Below, one piece after another: positions 1-6,754 of a stretch of DNA of 28,288 nt. A program made the position numbers and the translations under genes. The stretch is from assembly GCA_900541685.1 (NCBI GenBank), contig UQKM01000022.1, positions 1 to 28,288 on the forward strand, in the 5' to 3' direction. This DNA comes from an uncultured Collinsella sp. Lineage in GTDB: Bacteria > Actinomycetota > Coriobacteriia > Coriobacteriales > Coriobacteriaceae. Every line of letters begins with the position of its first letter. Position 1 is the first letter of the stretch. The notes beneath the pieces are model-generated. The model saw only the letters and a program-made list of their open reading frames with translations. It was not told the origin of the DNA and ran no database searches.

Positions 1-63
1 GAGTTCCGCACGAGCCGGAGAGCACTTAATGTGCTCTCCGTGCGAGCAGGACTGTAGAGCAGG
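1..63 (-). repeat. Dispersed hairpin element, copy 1 (cut by window edge)
   Basis: Read on the minus strand this matches the cores at 4763-4831 and 23115-23184: a CCTGCTCTACAGTCCTGCTC-like left part, a palindromic hairpin (arms 17-25 and 31-39 around a 5-nt loop that reads ATTAA on the minus strand) and a GTGCGGAACTC right part. Stem bases differ from the other copies but remain paired. The flank at 64-97 (AT-rich near the core, GC-rich further out) corresponds to one of the long outer arms seen in the other copies; its partner would lie before base 1. Function unknown. Confidence 0.8.
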
Positions 64-194
64 AAACCTTGTATACGCCCGCCCGCTCCCGAGGGGCATC
101 TCTCATGCAAAAACTTTTGTCGGGTAAAGTCCGAGGTCAGTGGCGTTTTATATCGAGAATTTCAAAAAAGTTGAAAATTCATTACATTTGAACG

Positions 195-223
195 TTGACT
201 TTAGGTAACTAAAGTTTCATACT
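195..223 (+). promoter_or_regulatory. Probable promoter of the cstA leader, with a dyad in the spacer
   Basis: TTGACT at 195-200 and CATACT at 218-223 are separated by 17 bases, a good sigma70-type arrangement, giving a likely start near 230. An 18-bp dyad (ACTTTAG, GTAA, CTAAAGT; 198-215) overlaps the -35 box and fills most of the spacer, as expected of a repressor operator. The regulator is unknown. Bases 64-180 hold nothing else I recognise. Confidence 0.6.
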
Positions 224-294
224 GCGTTTCATCCACTGGGGGATGTGAGCACGCACGGATCGTTCACATCATGATTGAAGAGGATTTCTTAGAC

Positions 295-339
295 ATGTTC
301 ACGCATCAGCTAAACATTATCAGCGTAGTAATTATCTGA
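295..339 (+). CDS. Putative leader peptide upstream of cstA
   Basis: A 14-codon reading frame, MFTHQLNIISVVII, starts at ATG 295 with a possible Shine-Dalgarno AGAGGA at 279-284. An in-frame ATG at 271 would give 22 codons. Six of the last seven residues are Ile or Val, as in the leaders of branched-chain amino acid attenuators. It sits between a good promoter and a strong terminator, and its coding region overlaps several alternative base-pairings. Translation is unproven; the call rests on position and composition. Confidence 0.4.
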   Translation: MFTHQLNIISVVII

Positions 340-429
340 TGCGGGTTAGCACATACAGTTAGCCCGTACGATAACGGGCGGCTGATGAAGATGAGGGCCG
401 TCGAGCGCAACCGACGGCCCTCATTTTTT
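303..429 (+). promoter_or_regulatory. Putative attenuator (alternative stems plus intrinsic terminator) before cstA
   Basis: GCATCAG (303-309) can pair with CTGATGC (336-342), or its last six bases with CTGATG (382-387). The 342-349/359-366 stem and the 362-367/374-379 stem share bases and exclude each other. A perfect 12-bp terminator stem (392-403/412-423, 8-nt loop) followed by six T lies 35 bases before the cstA start. No gene precedes it, so this terminator most simply controls read-through into cstA. The order leader peptide, competing stems, terminator is that of a translation-coupled attenuator; the sensed signal is not visible. Confidence 0.55.
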
Positions 430-464
430 ATGTCTGGGAAGTTCTTTTTAGAGGAGGAAATGTA

Positions 465-2354
465 ATGAACGGAGTTTTGCTCATGGTTGTGGCCGCGGCG
501 GTGCTCGCCTGTGGCTATCTGGGTTATGGCCGATGGCTGGCCAACAAGTGGGGCGTTGACAAAGAGGCCCTCACGCCGGCCAAGCGCATGAAGGACGGCA
601 ACAGCTTCTCGCCCGTCTCCGCCTTCACTGCGTTCTCGCACCAGTTCAGCTCGATCTGCGGTGCCGGCCCTGTCACGGGCACGATTGTCGCCATGGCCTT
701 CGGCTGGCTGCCCGTCGTTCTCTGGGTCCTCGTCGGCGGCATCTTCTTTGGCGCCGTCCACGACTTTGGCGCCCTGTACGCCTCGATGAAGAACAACGGC
801 AAGTCCCTGGCTCAGCTCATCGAGAAGTACATCGGCAGGACCGGCCGTCGCCTGTTCCTGCTGTTCTGCTGGCTGTTCTGCATCATCGTCATCGCCGCTT
901 TCACCGACATGGTCTGCAAGACGTTCATGTTCACCCCGGCCGTTGACGCTTCTGGTGCTGCTACCGGTGCCGTCGACTTCACCAAGTCCTATGCCGCCGG
1001 CTGCGCTGGTACCATCTCCATCCTGTTCACCTTCGTCGCTATCGCCTTTGGTTGGGCCCAGAAGAAGTTCAACCTCACCGGCGCCGCCGAGTTCGTCACC
1101 GGTGTGGTCCTCATGGTTCTCATGTTCGCCGTCGGTATGCAGTTCCCGGTCTACCTGGATAAGTTCCAGTGGTTTGCCGTCGTCATGGTCTACCTGGTCT
1201 TCGCTGGCGCTATGCCCATCCAGATGCTCAAGACCCCGCGTGACTACCTCACTTCCATCATGATGATCGTCATGATCGCCTGCGCTGTCCTCGGCATCGT
1301 CGTCCTGGGCGTCAACGGTCAGGCCACTATCACCGCTCCGGTCTTCACCGGCTTCTCCACTGCCTCCGGCATGATGTTCCCGGTCCTGTTTGTCTCCGTC
1401 GCTTGCGGTGCTCTCTCCGGTTTCCACAGCCTCGTTTCTTCCGGCACCTCCTCCAAGCAGGTCGAGAAGGAGCAGGACGCCGTCAAGGTCGGTTACGGCG
1501 CCATGATCGTCGAGTCCTTCGTCGGCATCCTTGCTATCATCGTCGCCGGCATCATGTTCTCCGACATGAACACCGCCGGTACCGGCGCCCTTAACGCCGG
1601 TGTCGCTTCCACCCCGTTCCAGATCTTCGCCGCTGGCATCTCCCGCGGTATGCAGGCCTTCGGTGTTGACGGCACGCTCGCAACCGTCTTCATGACCATG
1701 AACGTCTCCGCTCTGGCCCTGACCTCGCTCGATGCCGTCGCCCGCATCGCTCGCACCTCGTTCTCCGAGTTCTTTGCCCAGACCAATGACGCCCTGGCCA
1801 TCGAGTCCAAGGCCGGCTACATGAAGGTCCTCGGCAACCCCTGGTTCGCCACGGTCGTTACCCTGCTTCCTGGCCTCGCCCTCGCCTTTGGCGGCTATGC
1901 CAACATCTGGCCGCTCTTTGGTGCTTCTAACCAGCTGCTCGGCGGTATGACCATGATCACCCTCGCCGTGTTCTGCAAGTGCACCGGCCGCAAGGGTTGG
2001 ATGCTCTACGTGCCCGTCGCCTTCCTGCTCTGCTGCACCTTCACCTCGCTGGTCCAGAGCGCCATGGGCTGCATGACTGCCGTTCAGGCCTACGGCTTCT
2101 TCGGTACCATCCCGGCTACCGCTACCACGGCCGCTGTCTCCGTCGCCGCTACCAAGGGCCTGCAGCTCGTCTTCGCCGTCCTGCTGATGGTCCTGGGCCT
2201 CATCGTTGCCGTCAACTGCCTCAAGGAGTTCTTCGGCAAGGAGGCCGGTTCGATGCCCGACGAGGAGCCCGAGTGGTCCGAGATGGGCAAGGCCGAGTAT
2301 GGCCGCACTGCTGCCGCCGAGGCTCCCATCGACGCCGAGGCTGCCAAGGCCTAG
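465..2354 (+). CDS. cstA: CstA-family carbon starvation transporter (peptide/pyruvate permease)
   Basis: This is a 629-residue polytopic membrane protein of the CstA/BtsT family, whose studied members import peptides or pyruvate by cation symport. The N-terminal signature is clear: HQFSSICGAGPVTG near residues 59-72, then GWLPVVLW and FFGAVHDFGALYASMKNNGKSL. Hydrophobic segments run to about residue 585, and the last 40 residues are charged. It is somewhat shorter than the roughly 700-residue E. coli protein. AGGAGG lies 8 bases before the ATG. It is a single gene with its own promoter, attenuator-like leader and terminator. The family is certain; the substrate is not readable, and the Ile/Val-rich leader might hint at amino acids or pyruvate status. 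Confidence 0.93.
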   Translation: MNGVLLMVVAAAVLACGYLGYGRWLANKWGVDKEALTPAKRMKDGNSFSPVSAFTAFSHQFSSICGAGPVTGTIVAMAFGWLPVVLWVLVGGIFFGAVHDFGALYASMKNNGKSLAQLIEKYIGRTGRRLFLLFCWLFCIIVIAAFTDMVCKTFMFTPAVDASGAATGAVDFTKSYAAGCAGTISILFTFVAIAFGWAQKKFNLTGAAEFVTGVVLMVLMFAVGMQFPVYLDKFQWFAVVMVYLVFAGAMPIQMLKTPRDYLTSIMMIVMIACAVLGIVVLGVNGQATITAPVFTGFSTASGMMFPVLFVSVACGALSGFHSLVSSGTSSKQVEKEQDAVKVGYGAMIVESFVGILAIIVAGIMFSDMNTAGTGALNAGVASTPFQIFAAGISRGMQAFGVDGTLATVFMTMNVSALALTSLDAVARIARTSFSEFFAQTNDALAIESKAGYMKVLGNPWFATVVTLLPGLALAFGGYANIWPLFGASNQLLGGMTMITLAVFCKCTGRKGWMLYVPVAFLLCCTFTSLVQSAMGCMTAVQAYGFFGTIPATATTAAVSVAATKGLQLVFAVLLMVLGLIVAVNCLKEFFGKEAGSMPDEEPEWSEMGKAEYGRTAAAEAPIDAEAAKA

Positions 2355-2393
2355 TCAGCTTGATGAGCTAACCGTTCCATCCATATGACTCGG

Positions 2394-2432
2394 AAAGACC
2401 TGGTCCGCGACTGCGCGGGCCCGGTCTTTTTT
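2394..2432 (+). terminator. Intrinsic terminator of cstA
   Basis: An AAGACC-rich stem (about 2394-2409 with 2412-2426, containing G-U pairs and one mismatch) is followed by six T. It lies 40 bases past the cstA stop. Confidence 0.85.
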
Positions 2433-2495
2433 CATGCAAAAGCGGGCGACGCCCGAGTGTTCTCGCAGATGTTTTGCGTGGATAAGGGCGTGCGT

Positions 2496-2522
2496 TGTAC
2501 CATATAGACGTATATGTGTACA
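2496..2522 (+). promoter_or_regulatory. Dyad in the control region of the JetD-like gene
   Basis: CATATA (2501-2506) and TATATG (2511-2516) are perfect inverted arms around four bases, and GTAC repeats on both outer sides (2497-2500, 2518-2521). It lies 15-40 bases before the GTG start, where a promoter -10 region and an operator would be expected. No clear -35 box is seen. Confidence 0.4.
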
Positions 2523-2537
2523 TATGAAAGGGGCCCC

Positions 2538-4721
2538 GTGGCCAAGACGGTATATTCCGATAACCAAAACAATGTCGATGCCCTGGCTGAGCGTCTGAGC
2601 AGCCAGACGTCGCTTTCTGCCGAGCGCGCCAAGCTGGTTGCCTACGACCTGCTCTGCCGCAAGGCACTCAAGATCAAGTCGAGCGTGCTGGCTCAGATTT
2701 TCCGCTCCGTCGATAAGGAATGTGACACCAAGGCGATGCGCGATGAGCTCATCGCGGCAAAGATCGTTACCAAGATCGAGGGCAGCGGCATTAACGGCCG
2801 CCCGGCGTTCTATACCATCAATGCCGAGATCCGCGATGCCCAGGAGCAGCCTGCCGAGTCCGTCGAAGATTTTGTCGTCGAGGATTCCGCTGACGTGCCT
2901 GCTGTGGAAGAAGTTGCTCCGCGTGAGCATGTCGATACCGATGAGTTGCTCGATGAGAATGTTGTGCGTGCCTTTACGGCCAAGGCAGGACGCGGCGGTT
3001 TTGGCGGAGGCGGCAAGCGCGATGCGCAGCGCCGTGCCCAGCAGGAGCGCTTCCGTCGCGCCGTTGCCCAAAAGGATGGGGCCGTTACCGAGGTTGTCGA
3101 GAACGAGCCTGTCTCCGAGCCGCAGGAGTCTGTGAAAGAGCAAAAGTCCGCTGAGCCTCAGGAACCCAAGCGTCGCCGCGGTGCGCATTTTAGGGCCGAG
3201 CAGCAGGATGTTGTGCGCGAGGCCGAAGAGACTGCCGAGGTTGCGGACGATTCTGAGAAGCCGGCCAAGAAGGCCTCAGACTCGTGTCGTCCCGGTCGCG
3301 GCTTTGCAGGTCGCGCGTACCCCGTAAAGCGCCAGGAGAAGGTTAATCAGGTTCCGGAGGTGCGGGCCGAGAAGGCCGTGAAGCCTCCCGAGTCGGAAGT
3401 TCGTGAACAGAAGCCTGTTGATGAGCAGACTGCGTCCGATACGGAGACCCAGGGCCAGCAACCTGCGGTTGAACAGACGGGGGAGGGTACTTCGAGCAAG
3501 CCTCGCCGCCGTCGCCATCGTGGGGGCCGCAGTTCCCATGCCGAGACTGCAGCCGAGAGGACCACGCCGCAGGACGAGGATGCGAAAGCCGAGGTTTCTT
3601 CGGGGCAGCCTAAGCGCCAGCCTGCGAAGGAGAGCAAGTCCAATCGTCCGCAGAAGCAGGCGTCTATGCCGAAGCGCGAGCGCAATTCCCAAGGCGATTC
3701 TAAGCGCAAGTCTCAGGGGAAGCCGGAGTCTGCCGCAGCAGATACTGCTGCCCAGCAGCCCAAGTCGACCGTCCACGGCGAGGTCTCGGCGTTTGCCCTT
3801 GCCCGCGTTTTAGGCAGGCAGCTGCTCAAGGTTGTCCCTACGCCCACGGCGCTCTCTAAGATCAAGGAGCAGCAGACGCAGATCGTAAAGGTCGAGGGCA
3901 AGGACGGCAAAAAGGCTCCGCAGCGTACTCAGCACAACGAGATGTCCAACCGCAAGATTGCCGAGGAAATCGCAATCATCCAGGCTTGGATCGAGCAGAA
4001 CCGAGGTGCCGATACGCCGGTTGCCTCGCGCCGCCAGCGTGCCTACCAGATCTTTAACGACGAGAAGGCTTTTGACGGCAAGCACGGTGAGCGCTTGATC
4101 AGGCGTATGACCGAAAAGGGGATCAGCATGCAGGCGATCAAGGTCGCCCCCAATCGCCCCGTGCACTTTACGGGCTTCTTTACGCTGGGAGCCGACAAGC
4201 CGTTCATTATGGTCGAGAACCTGGACACCTACGACGAGATCGTCAAGCTGCTGCGTGGCCGCAAGCACGCCAAGCTCTTTGGCATCAAGGTGGGCGGCGT
4301 GATTTTTGGCGGCGGATGCAAGGCGAGCGTCTCGCATGCCCTGGACGATTATCTGGCCGAGATTGGCTATCGCTTTAACTACGTCTACTACGTGGGCGAT
4401 ATCGATCGCGAGGGCGCGCGCATCGTCGAGCAGACTCGCAATGCCAATGTGGTTGAGATTCGCCTGCATGCCGGCATGTATCGCGCTATGCTCGCCGAGC
4501 ATAAGCGTCGCGTGAAGGCCGGCGGAGAGTGCGAGCCCGCGGCTGCCAACCAGGGCGTGCCGCAGAACCTGGCAGCGACGATCAAGGATCTGCCCATGGT
4601 CACGCGCGTGCAGTTCCGCAACGTGCTGCGCGAGGGCGGGCGCATTCCGCAGGAGATCCTGATGACCGCAGACTATCGGGATGGCGACTCGGGAAGCTTC
4701 GACCGCATGCTTAATAATTAG
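2538..4721 (+). CDS. Orphan JetD-like (DUF2220/TOPRIM) protein with charged linker
   Basis: I take GTG 2538 as start because AAAGGGG sits just upstream; an in-frame ATG at 2514 lacks one. The 727-residue product has three parts. Residues 1-110 look like a winged-helix domain (RDELIAAKIVTKIEG then a GRPAFYTI wing). Residues about 130-420 are low-complexity, rich in Glu, Lys, Arg, Gln, Pro and Ala with RRRR and GGFGGGG patches, and probably disordered. The C-terminus resembles the DUF2220 domain of the Wadjet nuclease subunit JetD: RAYQIFNDEKAF, VENLDTYDEI with Glu560, FGGG, and YYVGDIDREG with Asp621, Asp623 and Glu625, the acidic residues expected of a TOPRIM metal site. JetA, JetB and JetC are absent nearby and the gene stands alone. 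A nucleic-acid cleaving or binding role is inference; the family match is from memory of motifs. Confidence 0.7.
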   Translation: MAKTVYSDNQNNVDALAERLSSQTSLSAERAKLVAYDLLCRKALKIKSSVLAQIFRSVDKECDTKAMRDELIAAKIVTKIEGSGINGRPAFYTINAEIRDAQEQPAESVEDFVVEDSADVPAVEEVAPREHVDTDELLDENVVRAFTAKAGRGGFGGGGKRDAQRRAQQERFRRAVAQKDGAVTEVVENEPVSEPQESVKEQKSAEPQEPKRRRGAHFRAEQQDVVREAEETAEVADDSEKPAKKASDSCRPGRGFAGRAYPVKRQEKVNQVPEVRAEKAVKPPESEVREQKPVDEQTASDTETQGQQPAVEQTGEGTSSKPRRRRHRGGRSSHAETAAERTTPQDEDAKAEVSSGQPKRQPAKESKSNRPQKQASMPKRERNSQGDSKRKSQGKPESAAADTAAQQPKSTVHGEVSAFALARVLGRQLLKVVPTPTALSKIKEQQTQIVKVEGKDGKKAPQRTQHNEMSNRKIAEEIAIIQAWIEQNRGADTPVASRRQRAYQIFNDEKAFDGKHGERLIRRMTEKGISMQAIKVAPNRPVHFTGFFTLGADKPFIMVENLDTYDEIVKLLRGRKHAKLFGIKVGGVIFGGGCKASVSHALDDYLAEIGYRFNYVYYVGDIDREGARIVEQTRNANVVEIRLHAGMYRAMLAEHKRRVKAGGECEPAAANQGVPQNLAATIKDLPMVTRVQFRNVLREGGRIPQEILMTADYRDGDSGSFDRMLNN

Positions 4722-4730
4722 TTCCGCCGG

Positions 4731-4863
4731 CCCCGGGAGAGCGGGGACACCGACTTAGGTTTCCTGCTCTACAGTCCTGCTCACGACGGAGGCCACATTA
4801 AGTGGCCTCCTGTTCGTGCGGAACTCGCGATAAACCTAAGTCGGTGTCCCCGCTCTCCCGGGG
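4731..4863 (+). repeat. Dispersed hairpin element, copy 2 (complete)
   Basis: A 32-bp perfect inverted repeat (4731-4762 and 4832-4863) encloses a 69-base core shared with copies 1 and 3. Inside the core, arms 4788-4796 and 4802-4810 form a perfect 9-bp hairpin with loop ATTAA. The element begins 9 bases after the stop codon of the JetD-like gene. It could end or stabilise that transcript, but there is no T-run, so it is not a standard terminator. The remainder to 4968 holds only a short dyad (4898-4907/4921-4930). Confidence 0.85.
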
Positions 4864-4968
4864 GCTGTCGTGGCTTGGCCGTTGCACGCGGCTCGCTTTT
4901 CGGAACGGGGCTGACGGACACGTTCCGAAATCTACCACCGTCGCTGTGCAGGGTGTCTATAAAAAGCC

Positions 4969-5198
4969 GTGGCCAAAAAACATCAAATATGAGTACTGAT
5001 ACTCTTTTAGTAGCAGTAATTTTGATCACATTTAAGGTGATTTGACGTGTCGATCGAGCAGATAAGCTGCCGTATCTCCTCAAGTGTTCATTAAAGGAAG
5101 ACCTTGATGCGAATAAATCTCATTAAGATCTTCTTTTATTAACGAAAATAATGTAGCTACAACGGTAACAGTACTCATATTTGCCGTTTTTTGGCCAC
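4969..5198. mobile_element. MITE-like 230-bp AT-rich element
   Basis: Terminal inverted repeats of 30 bases (4969-4998 and 5169-5198, starting GTGGCCAAAAAAC) match at 28 of 30 positions. The interior is markedly AT-rich compared with the surrounding sequence and has no convincing gene, but holds further short dyads (for example near 5093-5141). I see no clear target-site duplication. It has the form of a non-autonomous transposable element; the mobilising transposase is not in the window. Confidence 0.65.
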
Positions 5199-5231
5199 AG
5201 TCCTTCGGAGGGTCCTCGAAAATAGTCCCGA

Positions 5232-5290
5232 GCCGGCACTTGGGGACGTTCCTATAATGCCGGCACTTAGGAGCGTCCCCAAGTGCCGGC
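5232..5290. repeat. REP-like palindrome
   Basis: Arms 5232-5253 and 5269-5290 are inverted repeats with one difference in 22, which is a G-U-tolerated position. GCCGGCACTT occurs three times: in the left arm, in the loop (5259-5268) and inverted in the right arm. The GGGGAC motif also occurs in the outer arms of the element at 4731-4863. The form resembles REP sequences moved by Y1/RAYT transposases, but no such gene is present here. Confidence 0.55.
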
Positions 5291-5305
5291 ACCGCGTCTG
5301 CCTGC

Positions 5306-5544
5306 GGCGGCCGCGCCCCGCTGCGTCGCTCCGCATCCTTGCGGGTTCGGATTCCTCCGCTTGGCGGCGTTGGCTCGATTTGCTTGACGTGAGGGGCTCT
5401 TGGCTGGTGTGGGACGGAGGAATTCCGCGTCCGCCTGGTCGGCGGCCGCGCCCCGCTGCGTCGCTTCGCTCCTTGCGTGCTGCGCTGGAAAACGCTTCGC
5501 GTTTCCTCAGCTCCGCACCCTTGCGGGTTCGAATCCCTCCGCTT
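5306..5544. repeat. Direct repeat with tRNA-like T-arm ends
   Basis: Twenty-five bases at 5306-5330 recur exactly at 5441-5465. A 32-base block that follows (5331-5362) recurs at 5513-5544 with 3 differences, but the second copy has about 47 extra bases between the two blocks. Each 32-base block contains GGGTTCGAATCC or a variant, like a tRNA T-arm. A degenerate match to the tRNA-Gln 3' end (GGGACGGAGG) lies at 5410-5420. No complete tRNA folds here, so these look like remnants or a dispersed repeat. Confidence 0.5.
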
Positions 5545-5549
5545 GCCCA

Positions 5550-5587
5550 CAAGAAAGCGCCCTGGGCCGTTATGGGCTCAGGGCGCT
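5550..5587 (-). terminator. Terminator downstream of tRNA-Gln
   Basis: On the minus strand AGCGCCCTG pairs with CAGGGCGCT (5579-5587 with 5556-5564), extended by four more pairs, and is followed by TTTCTT. It lies 9 bases past the tRNA CCA end. Confidence 0.8.
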
Positions 5588-5596
5588 CAGTTTTAA

Positions 5597-5671
5597 TGGC
5601 TGGGACGGAGGGATTCGAACCCCCAACAGCCGGCACCAAAAACCGGAGTTCTACCGTTGAACTACGTCCCA
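5597..5671 (-). tRNA. tRNA-Gln (anticodon TTG)
   Basis: On the minus strand a full cloverleaf is seen: 7-bp acceptor TGGGACG/CGTCCCA, D-stem GTTC/GAAC, anticodon stem CCGGT/GCCGG with loop TTTTGGT giving anticodon TTG, and T-arm GGGGG TTCGAAT CCCTC with one G-U pair. Discriminator G is followed by an encoded CCA at 5597-5599. The 5' end lies 38 bases past the stop of the preceding minus-strand gene, so they may share a transcript. Confidence 0.95.
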
Positions 5672-5709
5672 ATGTGTGGTGTTGCCCAAAAGCAACTCGT
5701 CTAGTTTAC

Positions 5710-6615
5710 CTAATCTGCGAGGGCATCGCAAACGCCGTCGAGTAGGCGTACGGCGAGCGTCTGCGCGTCGCTGGCCGTGAAGGTGCCGTTGTAGCGCGTC
5801 ATGCCGGTGAGCTCGATGCGAATTCGTGCCGGCTTTTGCTGTGCGGCGACATTGGCGGTGCGGATGCGCTGGGCCAGATTGTGGCACTCGGCGAGGGCAA
5901 TCGTGGCGCGTGGCGCGGCGTCGGCGGGCAGCTCGTCGCTTGCGATCTCGAGCACCAGGTCAACGTCGGTTGGGACCTCGGAGTCGCAGAGCATCATGCC
6001 GCTGTTGTCGGTCGTCGCCGTGGCGATGTTCCACATGCGCGATGCTACGCTGCGCGCGATAGGGTCCTCGCCGATGACGGCAATCTGGAAACGCTCGAGC
6101 ACGTTGGCGGCGCGCGCAAAACCGATGCGGGACTCGGCTTCGGTGACCGAGGGCTTGCCCTCCCACACATGGTGCAGGCGGTTGATGTAGGCGTAGGTGT
6201 CCTGGAAGGCCATGCCGTCGGCAAACAGGCCGACATTTTCCTGGAACTGCTGCAGGGCGGCCTCGGTATGCGGACCAAAGTAGCCGTCGTCTTCGCCACA
6301 GGCAAAGCCCAAAACGTTGAGAGCGCGCTGCAGGGCCTGCACATCGGCGCCATGGAAATTGGGCATGCGCAGATACAGGGTGCGGTCGCCCAGCTTATAC
6401 GAGGCGTCGACCAGGGCGCTCCAACAGGGGATATCGACGGCATAACCGGCCGCAAGGCCGCTATCGAGCCTAAACGTGCCAACGGCCTGCTCGGTGGTGG
6501 TGCCAAAGCGCTTGTCGGCGACCTCGTCGGCATCGATGGTGTAACCGAGCTGCAGAAGGCGGGACTGAACATCCTCGACGGCTGCTCCCTGCATGCCCGT
6601 GGTAATAGGTTCCAT
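5710..6615 (-). CDS. Protein with two peptidoglycan-binding domains
   Basis: The 301-residue product has two PG_binding_1-type repeats: about residues 6-65 (AVEDVQSRLLQLGY, then KRFGTTTEQAVGTFR) and about 84-145 (ADVQALQRALNVLGF, then DGYFGPHTEAALQQFQ). These modules bind peptidoglycan or related muropeptides. Residues 150-301 form an alpha/beta-looking domain (RFQIAVIGEDPIA, VDLVLEIASDELP, RIRIELTG) that I cannot assign; a degenerate amidase-like fold as in CwlM is one possibility. There is no signal peptide, so a cytoplasmic, regulatory role is as likely as a wall-bound one. AAAGGGG lies 8 bases before the ATG, which supports the start. The gene follows the polyprenyl synthase gene by 139 bases and precedes tRNA-Gln. 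Confidence 0.8.
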   Translation of the reverse strand: MEPITTGMQGAAVEDVQSRLLQLGYTIDADEVADKRFGTTTEQAVGTFRLDSGLAAGYAVDIPCWSALVDASYKLGDRTLYLRMPNFHGADVQALQRALNVLGFACGEDDGYFGPHTEAALQQFQENVGLFADGMAFQDTYAYINRLHHVWEGKPSVTEAESRIGFARAANVLERFQIAVIGEDPIARSVASRMWNIATATTDNSGMMLCDSEVPTDVDLVLEIASDELPADAAPRATIALAECHNLAQRIRTANVAAQQKPARIRIELTGMTRYNGTFTASDAQTLAVRLLDGVCDALAD

Positions 6616-6754
6616 GAACGAACCCCTTTCGGCGTACGATTCGTACTATTTTGAGCGCGTGTCGGATAGACAACGCGAGACAATGCATAAACATGCACTC
6701 AACAGTGTAGCAACTTGTACCCAAACGCGCTGCCCACAGGTTTTGTGACCCCCG

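Noticed and set aside
306..1427. A 373-residue minus-strand open frame across cstA and its leader
   Set aside because: It is antisense to a clear CstA gene, has low-complexity Asp/Glu/Gly composition and no ribosome site; it is a GC-skew shadow.
2538..4721. Wadjet defence system
   Set aside because: Only a JetD-like part is seen; the neighbours are cstA and repeats, with no SMC-like JetC, JetA or JetB.
4898..4930. Short inverted repeat TTTCGGAACG/CGTTCCGAAA as a terminator
   Set aside because: The loop is 13 bases and no T-run follows on either strand, so a terminator call is not supported.
5080..5745. Open frames with GGIRTRK or GGIRTPN strings over 5080-5745
   Set aside because: These strings are translations of tRNA T-arm sequence and repeats, a known source of false proteins.
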